A stretch of 21,330 nucleotides of DNA from CAYQPF01 sp964419225 (GCA_964419225.1 CAYQPF010000087.1:1-21330), one strand, 5' to 3'; positions 8,177 to 16,124 are shown, numbered from the stretch's first letter. Made by a program: numbers and translations. The notes: generated from the letters alone by a model not told the origin.

Positions 8177-8233
8177 AACAACAAATGCCAAACGGGATGC
8201 CTGACATCTGGGATTGTTAGGAGAGAGTTTGCC

Positions 8234-8252
8234 AAACCCGCGAATCGGGTTT
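8234..8252 (-). terminator. Hairpin directly after the RND pump gene
   Basis: Perfect arms AAACCCG (8234-8240) and CGGGTTT (8246-8252) with a 5-nt loop, starting 1 nt beyond the RND stop codon. No T run follows on the - strand, so it is a weak or factor-assisted terminator, or an RNA-stabilising 3' hairpin. Confidence 0.4.
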
Positions 8253-8253
8253 T

Positions 8254-11200
8254 CTATTCTTCCTTTTGGGAAAATTCTATTTCTTTCTTTTCACCAAAAC
8301 CAAATTTAGCTTTGATACCTTCCACAATCGTATAAACAACCGGAACCAAAACAAGAGTTAACAAGGTTGATGAAATCAAAGCACCAATAACTACTATCGC
8401 TAATCCTTTCCTCATATCCGCACCGGAACCACTGCTCATAGCTATCGGCAACATACCGAATACCATAGTCATGGTTGTCATGATAATCGGTCGAAGCCTG
8501 ACCGGGCCTGCTTCCAATAATGCTGAGACTATATCTCTACCACGTTTTCGCAAAGTATTGGTATAATCCACCAGAAGGATTGCATTCTTGGATACCAACC
8601 CCATCGACAGAATGATCCCTATCATTGAGAACACATTCAAAGTCTCATGTGTAACGGCCAGTGCATAAAGTCCACCCACCAAAGCTACCGGCAATGAGAA
8701 CATAATTATAAATGGATATGTATATGACTCAAACAAACTGACCATGATCATATAGACAAATAACACCGCAAAAAGTAGGGCAATACCCAGATCATTGTTC
8801 ATATCACTCTGACTCTGAAAATCTCCTGCAAAAAAGATCGACACTCCCGGAGGAAATTTAACTTTAGCAAGTCCTTTATCTATTCCTGCCTTGATCTGTC
8901 CTGTAGGCAGCGTATTATTCGCCATCACTGTTATAACCCGGGATTTATCTTTACGGGAGATCATGTTCGGTCCTATTCCAAAGAATACATCTGCCACCTG
9001 TTCAAGACGGATCTGTTCTCCTTTATGATTTGTGATCAGAATATTCTTCACATTATCCGGATTGGTTCTGTATTTCTTATCCAAAATAACTTTCAGATCA
9101 TACTCAGTATCACCCTCTTTGAATTTTGTATCTTTATTCCCTTCCAAAGCATTTCTTAAAATTCCACCTACTTCGCCTACTGTAGTCTGATAATATGCAC
9201 ACCTTTCCCGGTTGATCTTAACCTGAACTTCAGGCTTGCCGGATTCCCAGGTCGTACTCACATCTCTGGTGCCAGGTACAGCCTCCACTACCTTCTTCAA
9301 AATCTCGGAAGAAATAATTAAGTCTTCCATATTGGTACCCTTTAATTCAATTTGTAAGGGTTTATCCTCGGATGCACCAAAAATACCGATGATCCCAATA
9401 TTTGATTTCAGGCCCGGAATCTTTCCTAATTCCTTTAACAGTTCACTGATCACATCATTGGTTGGTTTTCTCTTTTTCAATTCAATCAGATTTACCTGGA
9501 TCTGACTTATATCCGATCTGTTGGATCCACCCCAGGGTTCTTCTTTTCTTCCTACTATCGTATAATAAGATTTTACATCTGCACGGGCTACCAGTATTTG
9601 CTCTACCTTCCGGGTAATTGCATCATTTTCTTCTATTCCTGTTCCTTTGGCAAATTCCAGATTTATCGCAAATTCTCCTCTATCAGGATTATGCATGAAT
9701 TCTGTTCCGACAAAACCCATTCCCACCAAGACAAAACTGCTGATCAAAGCTAAAAAACTGATCATGATCACCAAAAACTTATGCCTGAGTGCACTTTCCA
9801 ATACACTCCTATAACCTCTGCTCATCTTTTCTTCAAACCGATCAAACCACATTGTAAATCTGTGTAACCAGCTGTCTTTCTCAAATTTACCTAGCTTTGA
9901 CCATCTCGATGCCAAAAGTGGAGTCAATGTAAAAGATACAAACAGGGATACTAAGGTTGCTGTTACAATCGTCAAACCAAATTCCCGGAATATTTTACCT
10001 ACTATACCACTTACCATCGCAATCGGAAAGAATACCACCACATCCACAAGAGTGATCGCTATGGCAGCCATACCTATCTCGCTACGCCCGTTTATTGCTG
10101 CATCATACTGATTCTCACCCTTTTTCAAATGCCGATGGATGTTCTCCAATACCACGATCGAGTCATCCACCAATATTCCTATGACCAGTGTCATCGCCAT
10201 CATCGTCATCAAATTTATTGAAAACCCTAATATATTCATCATAATGAAAGTTGTCACTATTGAGGTAGGAATTGATAATAAAACTATCAAGGAACTCTTG
10301 ATGTTATGTAAGAAGATAAAAAGAATAAACGCCACCATCAATACGGCCATAAACAAATCTTTCTTCACACTCTTTATAGCATCTTTTGTAAAATTCGTAA
10401 TATCAACAGCTATGGTAAATTTCAATTCATTTTGAGAAAATTCTTTCTCCATCTGAATGAAAACCTGTCTGATTTTAGCACTGGTTTTCACCGCATTTGC
10501 ATCTGATGCTTTCTGAATAATCACACCAATTGCACTATCACCATTAAAGCGGGAAAAAGTAAATTCTTCATTTGAAGTATCCTTTATGGTGGCTACATCT
10601 TTCAAATAAATCGTACCACTTGGATTATTCACCAAAATCAAATTCTCCACTTCACTCAATGCTTGAAACTTACCAGCTACCCGGACAGTATATTTCCTGT
10701 CTTTCTGCTGTATTGATCCCGTAGGAAAATCCAGATTCTCTAATGTAAGTGCCTGAGATACCTGCTGAATCGATAAATTATAATGTCTTAATTTCTCATT
10801 ATCAACTTCAACTCTGATCTCTCTCTGCTTTCCGCCTACCAATTCCACTACGGATACACCTTCTATCTGCTCAAGCCTGGGCTTGATGGTGTCTTTCATG
10901 AATTGATAAAATCTCTGCGGTTCCATCTTTGATCTGGATGCCACACGCAGAATAGGAAAGGAATTTATATCTACTTTATTGATCTCCGGCTCTTTTACTC
11001 CATCTGGGAATGTTGATCTGATCTGGCTCATCTTCCGCTCTACATCATTCAACACATTACCCACATTCGCACTCATCTGAAACTCTAACATACAAAAAGA
11101 AAAATTCTCAGATGAATATGTTCTGATTGATTTCAATCCATTTATTGATGATAATGCCTCTTCAATCGGTTTGGATATCTGATTCTCTATCTCCTGAGGT

Positions 11201-11364
11201 CCTGCTCCCGGATAGGCTGTCGCTACCATTACCATCGGCCAGTCCATCTTCGGCAATAGATCAACTCCCATTCTCGAATAGGAAAACATACCAAATACCG
11301 CTAAAGCTGCAAATATCATCGCCATGAAGGCCGGACGCTTTATTGCAAGTTCAGTTAATTTCAT
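8254..11364 (-). CDS. RND-family efflux pump, inner-membrane transporter (HAE1/AcrB-like)
   Basis: 1036 residues, the usual length for AcrB-type pumps. It exchanges protons for export of hydrophobic drugs or other amphiphiles through a tripartite complex. The N-terminus MKLTELAIKRPAFMAMIF is the first membrane helix, and PGAGPQEIE (52-60) is the porter signature. Proton-relay residues are present: D400 and D401 in GILVDDSIVVLENIHRH (TM4) and K926 in SMGLVSKNAILLVD (TM10). Two large periplasmic loops (about 35-335 and 555-855) separate twelve predicted helices in two repeats. The ATG abuts the stop codon of the fusion protein gene (0 nt gap), so translation is coupled. It is the last gene of the tetR-tolC-MFP-RND operon. 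The substrate cannot be read from sequence. Confidence 0.95.
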   Translation of the reverse strand: MKLTELAIKRPAFMAMIFAALAVFGMFSYSRMGVDLLPKMDWPMVMVATAYPGAGPQEIENQISKPIEEALSSINGLKSIRTYSSENFSFCMLEFQMSANVGNVLNDVERKMSQIRSTFPDGVKEPEINKVDINSFPILRVASRSKMEPQRFYQFMKDTIKPRLEQIEGVSVVELVGGKQREIRVEVDNEKLRHYNLSIQQVSQALTLENLDFPTGSIQQKDRKYTVRVAGKFQALSEVENLILVNNPSGTIYLKDVATIKDTSNEEFTFSRFNGDSAIGVIIQKASDANAVKTSAKIRQVFIQMEKEFSQNELKFTIAVDITNFTKDAIKSVKKDLFMAVLMVAFILFIFLHNIKSSLIVLLSIPTSIVTTFIMMNILGFSINLMTMMAMTLVIGILVDDSIVVLENIHRHLKKGENQYDAAINGRSEIGMAAIAITLVDVVVFFPIAMVSGIVGKIFREFGLTIVTATLVSLFVSFTLTPLLASRWSKLGKFEKDSWLHRFTMWFDRFEEKMSRGYRSVLESALRHKFLVIMISFLALISSFVLVGMGFVGTEFMHNPDRGEFAINLEFAKGTGIEENDAITRKVEQILVARADVKSYYTIVGRKEEPWGGSNRSDISQIQVNLIELKKRKPTNDVISELLKELGKIPGLKSNIGIIGIFGASEDKPLQIELKGTNMEDLIISSEILKKVVEAVPGTRDVSTTWESGKPEVQVKINRERCAYYQTTVGEVGGILRNALEGNKDTKFKEGDTEYDLKVILDKKYRTNPDNVKNILITNHKGEQIRLEQVADVFFGIGPNMISRKDKSRVITVMANNTLPTGQIKAGIDKGLAKVKFPPGVSIFFAGDFQSQSDMNNDLGIALLFAVLFVYMIMVSLFESYTYPFIIMFSLPVALVGGLYALAVTHETLNVFSMIGIILSMGLVSKNAILLVDYTNTLRKRGRDIVSALLEAGPVRLRPIIMTTMTMVFGMLPIAMSSGSGADMRKGLAIVVIGALISSTLLTLVLVPVVYTIVEGIKAKFGFGEKKEIEFSQKEE

Positions 11365-12462
11365 TTACTTTGCTCCCAACTGAATTAATGATCCGTCTGT
11401 GATCTGTTCTTTGCCGACTGTGATAACTTTATCTGTTACACTGATCCCGGCCAATATCTCATATTTTTCCTGATTATATAATCCTATATCTACTTTCTTC
11501 ATACTTGCTTTCTTACCCTCAGCGACATAAACAAAATACTCATTGTTCACTACTGTGATCGCTTTCTGAGGTACCAACATCGTATTCGTTCTCTTCTCAG
11601 TTGTAATGATACAACGGGCAAACATCCCTGATTTGATCTCTGTATTACCCTGCCTGCTCATCAACACTTCCACTGGATAACTCGTTCCCTCTTTTTCCGG
11701 TGCTAACCCAACAGAAAGAACCTTTCCACTGAAAACCTTCCCAGCTACCGCATCTACCATTACCTGTACACTCTGGCCTGCCCTCAGCTTCGCAATACTG
11801 TTCTCCGGTACACTGAATTTCAATTTGAACTCACTGTCATCCACGATCTTCGCTATCTCCACTCCGGGTGCTACTGTCTGACCTAAATTCACTTCCTTCG
11901 TTGCTATTCTGCCATTGATGGTCGCTTTAATGAATGTGTCTGAATATTGCTTATCCGCTACTTTCAAACCAGCTTGTGCCGCTTTCATCTGAGCAAAAGC
12001 TGCTTTAACATTCAACTGCGATAATTCCAAATTATCCTTCGTAGCTACCTTATCATTATATAATCTCTCGATTCTCACCAAATCTTTCTGTGCCTTTTCA
12101 TAATTAGTCTCTGCCGTCATTACCTGTGCTTTCGCCTGCTCTACTCCGGCTTCCTGTTGACTGTTCTCCACCTGTACCAAGGCCTGTCCTACTTTACATA
12201 CCTGACCGGGTGTAAACAATACCTTTTCCACTACTCCACCCGTCTGAGACATGATCGTCGCCTGTTCCCGGCCTTCTAAATTCCCGCTGTATGCTATATT
12301 CGCTTCAATATCACCCTTGATTACATCTGCGGTTACTACTGAAACAGGTATATTCAAATCCTGCTGCTTCTTCATCTGCTTCTTACTGCCCATTATCAAA
12401 TAGACAAAAAGCAATACTACTATCACCAACAAGCTAAATGCTAATTTCTTATTGCGTGTCAT
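11365..12462 (-). CDS. RND efflux periplasmic adaptor (membrane fusion protein, HlyD/AcrA family)
   Basis: 365 residues. An N-terminal membrane anchor (about 7-24, LAFSLLVIVVLLFVYLIM) is present with no lipobox cysteine, so it is an anchored adaptor and not a lipoprotein. The lipoyl-like half motif GGVVEKVLFTPGQVCKVGQALVQVEN is followed by an alpha-hairpin coiled coil (about 100-170, Ala/Gln/Lys-rich), the second lipoyl half (ATINGRIATKEVNLGQTVAPG), and beta-barrel and membrane-proximal domains. It bridges the RND transporter and the TolC-like channel across the periplasm. The RBS is AGGAGA before ATG 12462. It lies 18 nt after tolC and abuts the RND gene. Confidence 0.93.
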   Translation of the reverse strand: MTRNKKLAFSLLVIVVLLFVYLIMGSKKQMKKQQDLNIPVSVVTADVIKGDIEANIAYSGNLEGREQATIMSQTGGVVEKVLFTPGQVCKVGQALVQVENSQQEAGVEQAKAQVMTAETNYEKAQKDLVRIERLYNDKVATKDNLELSQLNVKAAFAQMKAAQAGLKVADKQYSDTFIKATINGRIATKEVNLGQTVAPGVEIAKIVDDSEFKLKFSVPENSIAKLRAGQSVQVMVDAVAGKVFSGKVLSVGLAPEKEGTSYPVEVLMSRQGNTEIKSGMFARCIITTEKRTNTMLVPQKAITVVNNEYFVYVAEGKKASMKKVDIGLYNQEKYEILAGISVTDKVITVGKEQITDGSLIQLGAK

Positions 12463-12480
12463 GATTTCTCCTGTGATCCT

Positions 12481-13800
12481 TTATTTTAAAATCTGTAAGC
12501 CAATACTCTTATTATACTTCGCTTTGGCTAATAATACGTTGAAATAATTTACTATCAAATTAGTCCGGCTCGAATCCAACAAATTTTTGGCGTCTGTTAA
12601 ATTGATGAAAGCTGCCAACTCATTCTCATACTGCTTCTTGACCATATTATAATTCGAAAGTGCTGTCTGATAAGTCTTCTGAGCTACTTCAAACTGATTC
12701 AGATTATGCTTCAAATCCAAGTAATTGTTCCGCACTTCCAACTCCATCATATGCTTCACATTCTGACTCGTCTTCTCCATCTGCTTCACATTCGCATTCA
12801 TCTCGATTACTTTCGCTGTACTGCCCAACCCAGAAAACAAATTCCAACTCAACATCGCAGTTATGCTCCAGTAATCATTCCCGGAATTATACTTGAAATC
12901 ATCCTTCCGATAACCGTAATCTCCAATAGCTGTCAAAGTAGGCATAAAATCCGCACTCGCTATTCCTCGTACAGATTTCATCGCATTTACTCCAGATTCG
13001 GTTTGCTTGATTTCAGGACTATAATTCAAAGCTAATTTCACTGCCTCTTCCAAAGTTTCCTCAACCTTGATCTCATCCTTTAAATTCAGATTTACTAAAT
13101 AATTCGACGACAATGAATCTGTCTGAACATCTGTGGACATATCCCGATTTAAAACAGAATTGAAATAATTCCTACTCAATTTGAACTGGTTTTCAGCTTC
13201 TTTCAACTCCTGTTCCCCAGTCATTAAACCAACCTGAGCCCGTAACAAATCTGTCTCAGGCACTTTCTCCACCTGATACAACTTCGAGGTCACATAATGA
13301 TTTTCCTTCGCCAATTCCAAAGACGTCTTCTTCATCTCCACTAACTGGGCTGTCTTCATGCAATTGTAATATGCTTCTATTATGCTGTATTCAACTGCTT
13401 TTACCTTGGCCTGATATTCATATTCATCTGCACTCGTCGTACTCTTCTGCATCCGGTAATTGTAATATACCGCAGGATTAAAGATCGGCTGTACTAACTC
13501 TAATTTCGTCTCCGTACTCTTCTTCTCTGCAAGTACCAATTCTTGTTCCCCTAAAGGAATACTGGCACCCTCATTAATCTCCGTATAACGTGAACTGAAA
13601 TCCAATTTCGGCAGATAATTGGAAAAAGCCTGATACTTCTTTGCCTTGGAAGCCATCAACTTCTTGCTCTGAATCTGTAACTCCAAATTGTTACTGATCC
13701 CTTCCCGTAAATAATCCTTCAAATATTGACTGCTGATCTCTGCCTGAAGTAGTCCACTACTCAAAATAACTGCAGCAATCAAACACACTAATCGTCTCAT
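12481..13800 (-). CDS. TolC-family outer membrane efflux protein
   Basis: 439 residues with a signal peptide (MRRLVCLIAAVILSSGLLQA, cleavage near residue 20). The rest shows the duplicated TolC layout: long amphipathic helices (LKDYLREGISNNLELQIQSKKL; later VKLALNYSPEIKQTESGVNAMK) separated by beta-strand segments such as PKLDFSSRY and SWNLFSGLG. Trimers form the outer-membrane barrel and periplasmic tunnel that exports substrates from the RND pump. The ATG has AAGGAGA upstream. It is placed between tetR (13-nt-scale gap) and the adaptor gene, so the operon encodes all three pump parts. Confidence 0.92.
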   Translation of the reverse strand: MRRLVCLIAAVILSSGLLQAEISSQYLKDYLREGISNNLELQIQSKKLMASKAKKYQAFSNYLPKLDFSSRYTEINEGASIPLGEQELVLAEKKSTETKLELVQPIFNPAVYYNYRMQKSTTSADEYEYQAKVKAVEYSIIEAYYNCMKTAQLVEMKKTSLELAKENHYVTSKLYQVEKVPETDLLRAQVGLMTGEQELKEAENQFKLSRNYFNSVLNRDMSTDVQTDSLSSNYLVNLNLKDEIKVEETLEEAVKLALNYSPEIKQTESGVNAMKSVRGIASADFMPTLTAIGDYGYRKDDFKYNSGNDYWSITAMLSWNLFSGLGSTAKVIEMNANVKQMEKTSQNVKHMMELEVRNNYLDLKHNLNQFEVAQKTYQTALSNYNMVKKQYENELAAFINLTDAKNLLDSSRTNLIVNYFNVLLAKAKYNKSIGLQILK

Positions 13801-13812
13801 TTAGTCTCCTTC

Positions 13813-14499
13813 TTACTTGACCCTGATGCGGTCAATGATCGCATCCCATAAATTTCTTAACATCTTCTCGTAATCCATGACCTCAAACATCGCCAAAGGT
13901 GTATCCAAATTCTTGAACTGATCTACCATCGGCGGTTGCAAATGACATGTTTTTATGTGGTCTATCATACTGATCATTCCATTGGAACTCGCCCATATCG
14001 TTATCCCTACTTCCATCGGATTTGTGTCCTTCTTGTAAAGTCCCAGATCTATGCCTTCCTGTATTACTTCCTTGACCTTGTCCCAAATCCTCTGACCATT
14101 CTTAATCGCTTCAAACTGCATTTCAGATAAAAAACAATCCTTCTCTGTATGATTATCAAAATGATTCATCATCTTGAACTCCTGCGGATGCTTCTTGTAA
14201 AACTCCAAATAGGCTTCCCCAATTGACTGAGTTTTCATCTCGTAGGTCGCACATCCCTTCACATTCTTCTCTATCAGTCTGATGAATTTATTCATGATCT
14301 CTATGATGATCGTAAAAAACAGATCTTCCTTACTCTTAAAATACAAATATAAAGTCCCCTTACTTAACTCACATACATCTGCTATTTCATCCATTGTGGT
14401 GTTGACCAACCCCTTCTTGATGAAGATCTTCTCTGCAGCTTTGAGGATCTGCTTTCTTCTCAGCTCTTTCTCTCTCAGCTTGCGTTCTGCGGTACCCAT
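13813..14499 (-). CDS. TetR/AcrR-family transcriptional regulator
   Basis: 228 residues from the second of two consecutive ATGs; 14502 is the alternative start. The N-terminal helix-turn-helix is textbook: KQILKAAEKIFIKKGLVNTTMDEIA followed by ELSKGTLYLYFKSKEDLF (recognition helix and the conserved YYYF-K-K-L tail). The C-terminal ligand-binding and dimerisation half is divergent, as usual in the family. It is the first gene of the efflux operon, 12 nt before tolC, so it is probably an autorepressor relieved by pump substrates. Candidate operator dyads lie just upstream (14530-14554). Confidence 0.92.
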   Translation of the reverse strand: MGTAERKLREKELRRKQILKAAEKIFIKKGLVNTTMDEIADVCELSKGTLYLYFKSKEDLFFTIIIEIMNKFIRLIEKNVKGCATYEMKTQSIGEAYLEFYKKHPQEFKMMNHFDNHTEKDCFLSEMQFEAIKNGQRIWDKVKEVIQEGIDLGLYKKDTNPMEVGITIWASSNGMISMIDHIKTCHLQPPMVDQFKNLDTPLAMFEVMDYEKMLRNLWDAIIDRIRVK

Positions 14500-14505
14500 C
14501 ATTTA

Positions 14506-14510
14506 CCTCC
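14506..14510 (-). promoter_or_regulatory. Ribosome binding site of tetR
   Basis: GGAGG on the - strand. Spacing is 3 nt to ATG 14502 and 6 nt to ATG 14499, favouring 14499 as the start. Confidence 0.7.
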
Positions 14511-14529
14511 AAATTACTAAATATACTAA

Positions 14530-14566
14530 TTGTCTGACAACTGACCGATAGTCATTATTTTGTCAA
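14530..14566 (-). promoter_or_regulatory. Candidate tetR promoter and operator
   Basis: A -35-like TTGACA (- strand, 14566-14561) is followed within one helical turn by two dyads. TGAC-CGATA-GTCA is at 14542-14554 and TTGTC-T-GACAA at 14530-14540. The TGAC...GTCA spacing resembles operators of TetR repressors of efflux genes. No convincing -10 box at 16-18 nt was found, so the promoter part is weak. Confidence 0.5.
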
Positions 14567-14630
14567 TAATTTTTTTAATATTTATTGGTTATTTCTTCAG
14601 AAGCTAGTCATAATCATACCGCTCGAGCAT

Positions 14631-14767
14631 TTTAACCCGGATTGTGCAGTAGAGGTTTGCAATCGAACGAGGTTATATAATAAATATATGGTGAGTGAGA
14701 TTGTAAGCCTTCAAATTCACTAGTTTCAGCCAGATTGTAAAGATTCTACTGCACAGTTCGGGTTTAA
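14631..14767. mobile_element. MITE-like element with long imperfect inverted repeats
   Basis: Arms 14631-14653 and 14745-14767 (23 nt each) are inverted repeats: 20 of 23 positions are identical after reverse complementation, with core TGTGCAGTAGA. Two of the three differences would still pair as G-U in RNA. Pairing continues inward after an internal loop: TTTGCAATC (14656-14664) with GATTGTAAA (14733-14741). The interior of about 70 nt encodes nothing. No clear target-site duplication and no transposase are visible. It could be a non-autonomous transposable element or a structured RNA. Confidence 0.6.
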
Positions 14768-14847
14768 TACTAAAAGTCATGACTGTGGATAAATTTTTAA
14801 ATGAAGTTTTATTATATAATCAGTTGTATTTAGAATAGTGAATTAAT

Positions 14848-14867
14848 AAACCAGAACTGTACAGTAG
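14848..14867 (+). repeat. Third copy of the inverted-repeat arm
   Basis: AAACCAGAACTGTACAGTAG matches the reverse complement of the arm at 14745-14767 at 18 of 20 positions. It has the orientation of the left arm, so the right arm could pair with either. It may be a remnant of a second insertion. Confidence 0.6.
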
Positions 14868-14884
14868 TTGGGTTGACTGGTTGC

Positions 14885-14934
14885 TTAATCCTTTCCCCCA
14901 CTGCCCTCAGACGACTGCACAATGCCTACTCTAG
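14885..14934 (+). repeat. TTAATCCTTTCCCC lead plus heptamers (ACTGCCT family), copy 1
   Basis: A lead sequence (14885-14899) followed by five 7-nt units at 14900-14934 with consensus ACTGCCT. It is repeated 298 nt downstream at 15184-15232 with the same lead and the same order of units. Confidence 0.75.
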
Positions 14935-14982
14935 CCTTAGTACTTGCCTGCGGGTTTCAATAACGTTGTCTGGCTTTTTCAC

Positions 14983-15023
14983 CCCTTCCCTTAATAAAAG
15001 GGAAGGGACGGGGATGGGTTGTC
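14983..15023 (+). repeat. 41-bp hairpin module, copy 2
   Basis: Stem arms CCCTTCCCTT (14983-14992) and AAGGGAAGGG (14998-15007), loop AATAA, tail CGGGGATGGGTTGTC. 39 of 41 bases match copy 1 at 8054-8094, about 6.9 kb away, on the same strand. Confidence 0.85.
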
Positions 15024-15028
15024 CCCAC

Positions 15029-15056
15029 TGGCACCTGATACCTGGCACCTGACACC
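15029..15056 (+). repeat. Heptamer tandem repeat, consensus TGRYACC
   Basis: Four 7-nt units (TGGCACC, TGATACC, TGGCACC, TGACACC). The same family occurs at 16097-16124. Confidence 0.8.
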
Positions 15057-15061
15057 TTCTT

Positions 15062-15111
15062 GTGTCCGTGGTCGTCTGTGTAAGTCAGTGTCAGTCCGTG
15101 TCTGTCTATGT
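15062..15111 (+). repeat. Decamer tandem repeat, consensus NNGTCYGTGT
   Basis: Five 10-nt units, each with GTC at positions 3-5 and a TG dinucleotide at positions 8-9 (GTG in all but the last unit, ATG). This is the only family here with a period of 10, and the only one seen once in the window. Confidence 0.65.
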
Positions 15112-15143
15112 AATTGCTCCGAAAATGTCTCTGCTTGCTTGTC

Positions 15144-15171
15144 CAATCCTCAATCCTTAACACTCAATCCC
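15144..15171 (+). repeat. Heptamer tandem repeat, consensus CAATCCT
   Basis: Four 7-nt units (CAATCCT twice, TAACACT, CAATCCC). The same family occurs at 18822-18842. Confidence 0.75.
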
Positions 15172-15183
15172 TTGCTGAAGCAC

Positions 15184-15232
15184 TTAATCCTTTCCCCACT
15201 GCCTTCTGCCGACTGTACACTGCCTACTGATT
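15184..15232 (+). repeat. TTAATCCTTTCCCC lead plus heptamers (ACTGCCT family), copy 2
   Basis: The lead at 15184-15197 is followed by five 7-nt units at 15198-15232 (ACTGCCT, TCTGCCG, ACTGTAC, ACTGCCT, ACTGATT). It is parallel to copy 1 at 14885-14934 and ends 4 nt from the peroxiredoxin stop codon. Confidence 0.75.
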
Positions 15233-15236
15233 GCAA

Positions 15237-15959
15237 CTATTTAACATTCTGGCTTATTTTCGCAATTATTGTGTCTTTATCAATTTTTTTTGTACAGGCA
15301 TACCAATCATAACATTTGTCATCATCTTTGCCCCCAATATTATCTTTAATGGCACCAATCGAACCAGCCGGATGTACTACAACTTCCTCTCCTGGTAGCC
15401 AGTTGGCCGGGGTAGCCACAGAAAATGCATCAGAAGTTTGTAAAGCAACAATGATTCTCAGTAACTCATCAAAATTCCTGCCCAAACAAAGTGGATAATA
15501 AATAATTGTCCGGATGATTCCACGAGGATCTATAACAAAGACAGCTCGCACAGGTTTAGTTGTACTTTCCTCAGGTTGGATCATTCCATATTTTTTGGCT
15601 ACTTCCAAACTTACATCTTCTATCAATGGAAAATTAACTTCCACGTTTTTCATACCTCTAAATTCTATTTTCTTTTTAATGATTTCCAGCCAGGACAACT
15701 GGGTGTGAATAGCATCAATCGAGAGACCAACAAGTTTGCAATTATATTTGGCAAACTCTTCTTCCATCGATGCAAAAGTAAGAAATTCTGAGACACAAAC
15801 AGGTGTAAAATCTCCAGGATTACTGAATAATATTACCCAGCTCCCGGCAAATTTATCGGGAAAAGCAATCTCTCCTTGTGTGGATACTGCATTGAAACTT
15901 GGTGCTTTATCTCCAATTTTGGGTGAAGCAGGTATGTGTTCCGCGATAATGTGTTGCAT
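15237..15959 (-). CDS. Peroxiredoxin, Prx6-type (thioredoxin peroxidase-like)
   Basis: 240 residues from ATG 15959; a 23-residue upstream extension to 16028 is open but lacks an RBS and homology. It reduces H2O2 and alkyl hydroperoxides in the cytoplasm. The peroxidatic cysteine is C55 in FSNPGDFTPVCVSEF, with the conserved T52/P53 and R138 (KPVRAVFVIDPRG). The C-terminal extension carries two more cysteines, C216 and C222, in CYDWYACTK, the pattern of archaeal-type Prx6 enzymes, where one of these resolves the disulfide. The length fits that class. It is monocistronic, between repeat clusters B and C. No thioredoxin or reductase gene is next to it, and no OxyR or PerR binding site is recognisable. 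Confidence 0.94.
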   Translation of the reverse strand: MQHIIAEHIPASPKIGDKAPSFNAVSTQGEIAFPDKFAGSWVILFSNPGDFTPVCVSEFLTFASMEEEFAKYNCKLVGLSIDAIHTQLSWLEIIKKKIEFRGMKNVEVNFPLIEDVSLEVAKKYGMIQPEESTTKPVRAVFVIDPRGIIRTIIYYPLCLGRNFDELLRIIVALQTSDAFSVATPANWLPGEEVVVHPAGSIGAIKDNIGGKDDDKCYDWYACTKKIDKDTIIAKISQNVK

Positions 15960-15965
15960 AAATAG

Positions 15966-15971
15966 CCTCCT
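15966..15971 (-). promoter_or_regulatory. Ribosome binding site that fixes the peroxiredoxin start
   Basis: AGGAGG on the - strand, 6 nt before ATG 15959. The protein from there begins MQHIIAEHIPASPKIGDKAP, a normal peroxiredoxin N-terminus. Confidence 0.85.
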
Positions 15972-16096
15972 ATATAAAAGATAATATATATTTTCAAAAA
16001 CACAAAACATAAAATTATTGATAAGCAAAATCGCTTAAATATCTATAACATATTTCAACCGATTAATTCCTTCTCCCCCTCTTCTCTTCTCTTCAC

Positions 16097-16124
16097 TGAT
16101 ACCTGACACCTGGCACCTGACGAC
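16097..16124 (+). repeat. Heptamer tandem repeat, consensus TGRYACC
   Basis: Four 7-nt units (TGATACC, TGACACC, TGGCACC, TGACGAC). Same family and orientation as 15029-15056. Confidence 0.8.

Larger units (their letters stand above)
7849..8253. other. Intergenic repeat cluster A (405 nt, no gene)
   Basis: The stretch lies between the 5' end of the GNAT gene and the 3' end of the RND gene. It holds the GNAT upstream region (7849-7950), then hairpins and short tandem repeats listed separately at 7956-7980, 8054-8094, 8112-8139, 8147-8176 and 8234-8252. A 79-codon open frame on the + strand (7965-8204) runs across these repeats, has no ribosome binding site and is not considered a gene. Confidence 0.75.
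14503..15236. other. Intergenic region B (734 nt, no gene)
   Basis: The stretch lies between tetR and the peroxiredoxin gene, both on the - strand. From tetR outward it holds the regulatory dyads, an inverted-repeat element (14631-14767) with a third arm at 14848-14867, and a dense mosaic of short tandem repeats and a hairpin module from 14885 to 15232. Open frames at 14957-15163 (-) and 15019-15312 (+) cross the repeats and lack ribosome binding sites. There is no terminator hairpin with a T run after the peroxiredoxin stop; the repeats begin 4 nt beyond it. Confidence 0.75.

Noticed and set aside
7965..8204. 79-codon + strand open frame
   Set aside because: It runs through hairpins and heptamer repeats, has no ribosome binding site and no protein-like composition.
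14640..14672. tRNA T-arm-like sequence (GCAATCGAACGAGG)
   Set aside because: No acceptor stem or anticodon arm can be built around it; it belongs to the inverted-repeat element.
15029..15171. CRISPR-like array
   Set aside because: The repeats are 7-10 nt, directly adjacent and without unique spacers; no cas genes are present.
14957..15312. Open frames on both strands across repeat cluster B (14957-15163 and 15019-15312)
   Set aside because: Both are produced by the tandem repeats. Neither has a ribosome binding site, and the + strand frame runs into the 3' end of the peroxiredoxin gene.
15960..16028. N-terminal extension of the peroxiredoxin frame
   Set aside because: The AGGAGG at 15966-15971 is spaced for ATG 15959, and family homology starts there.
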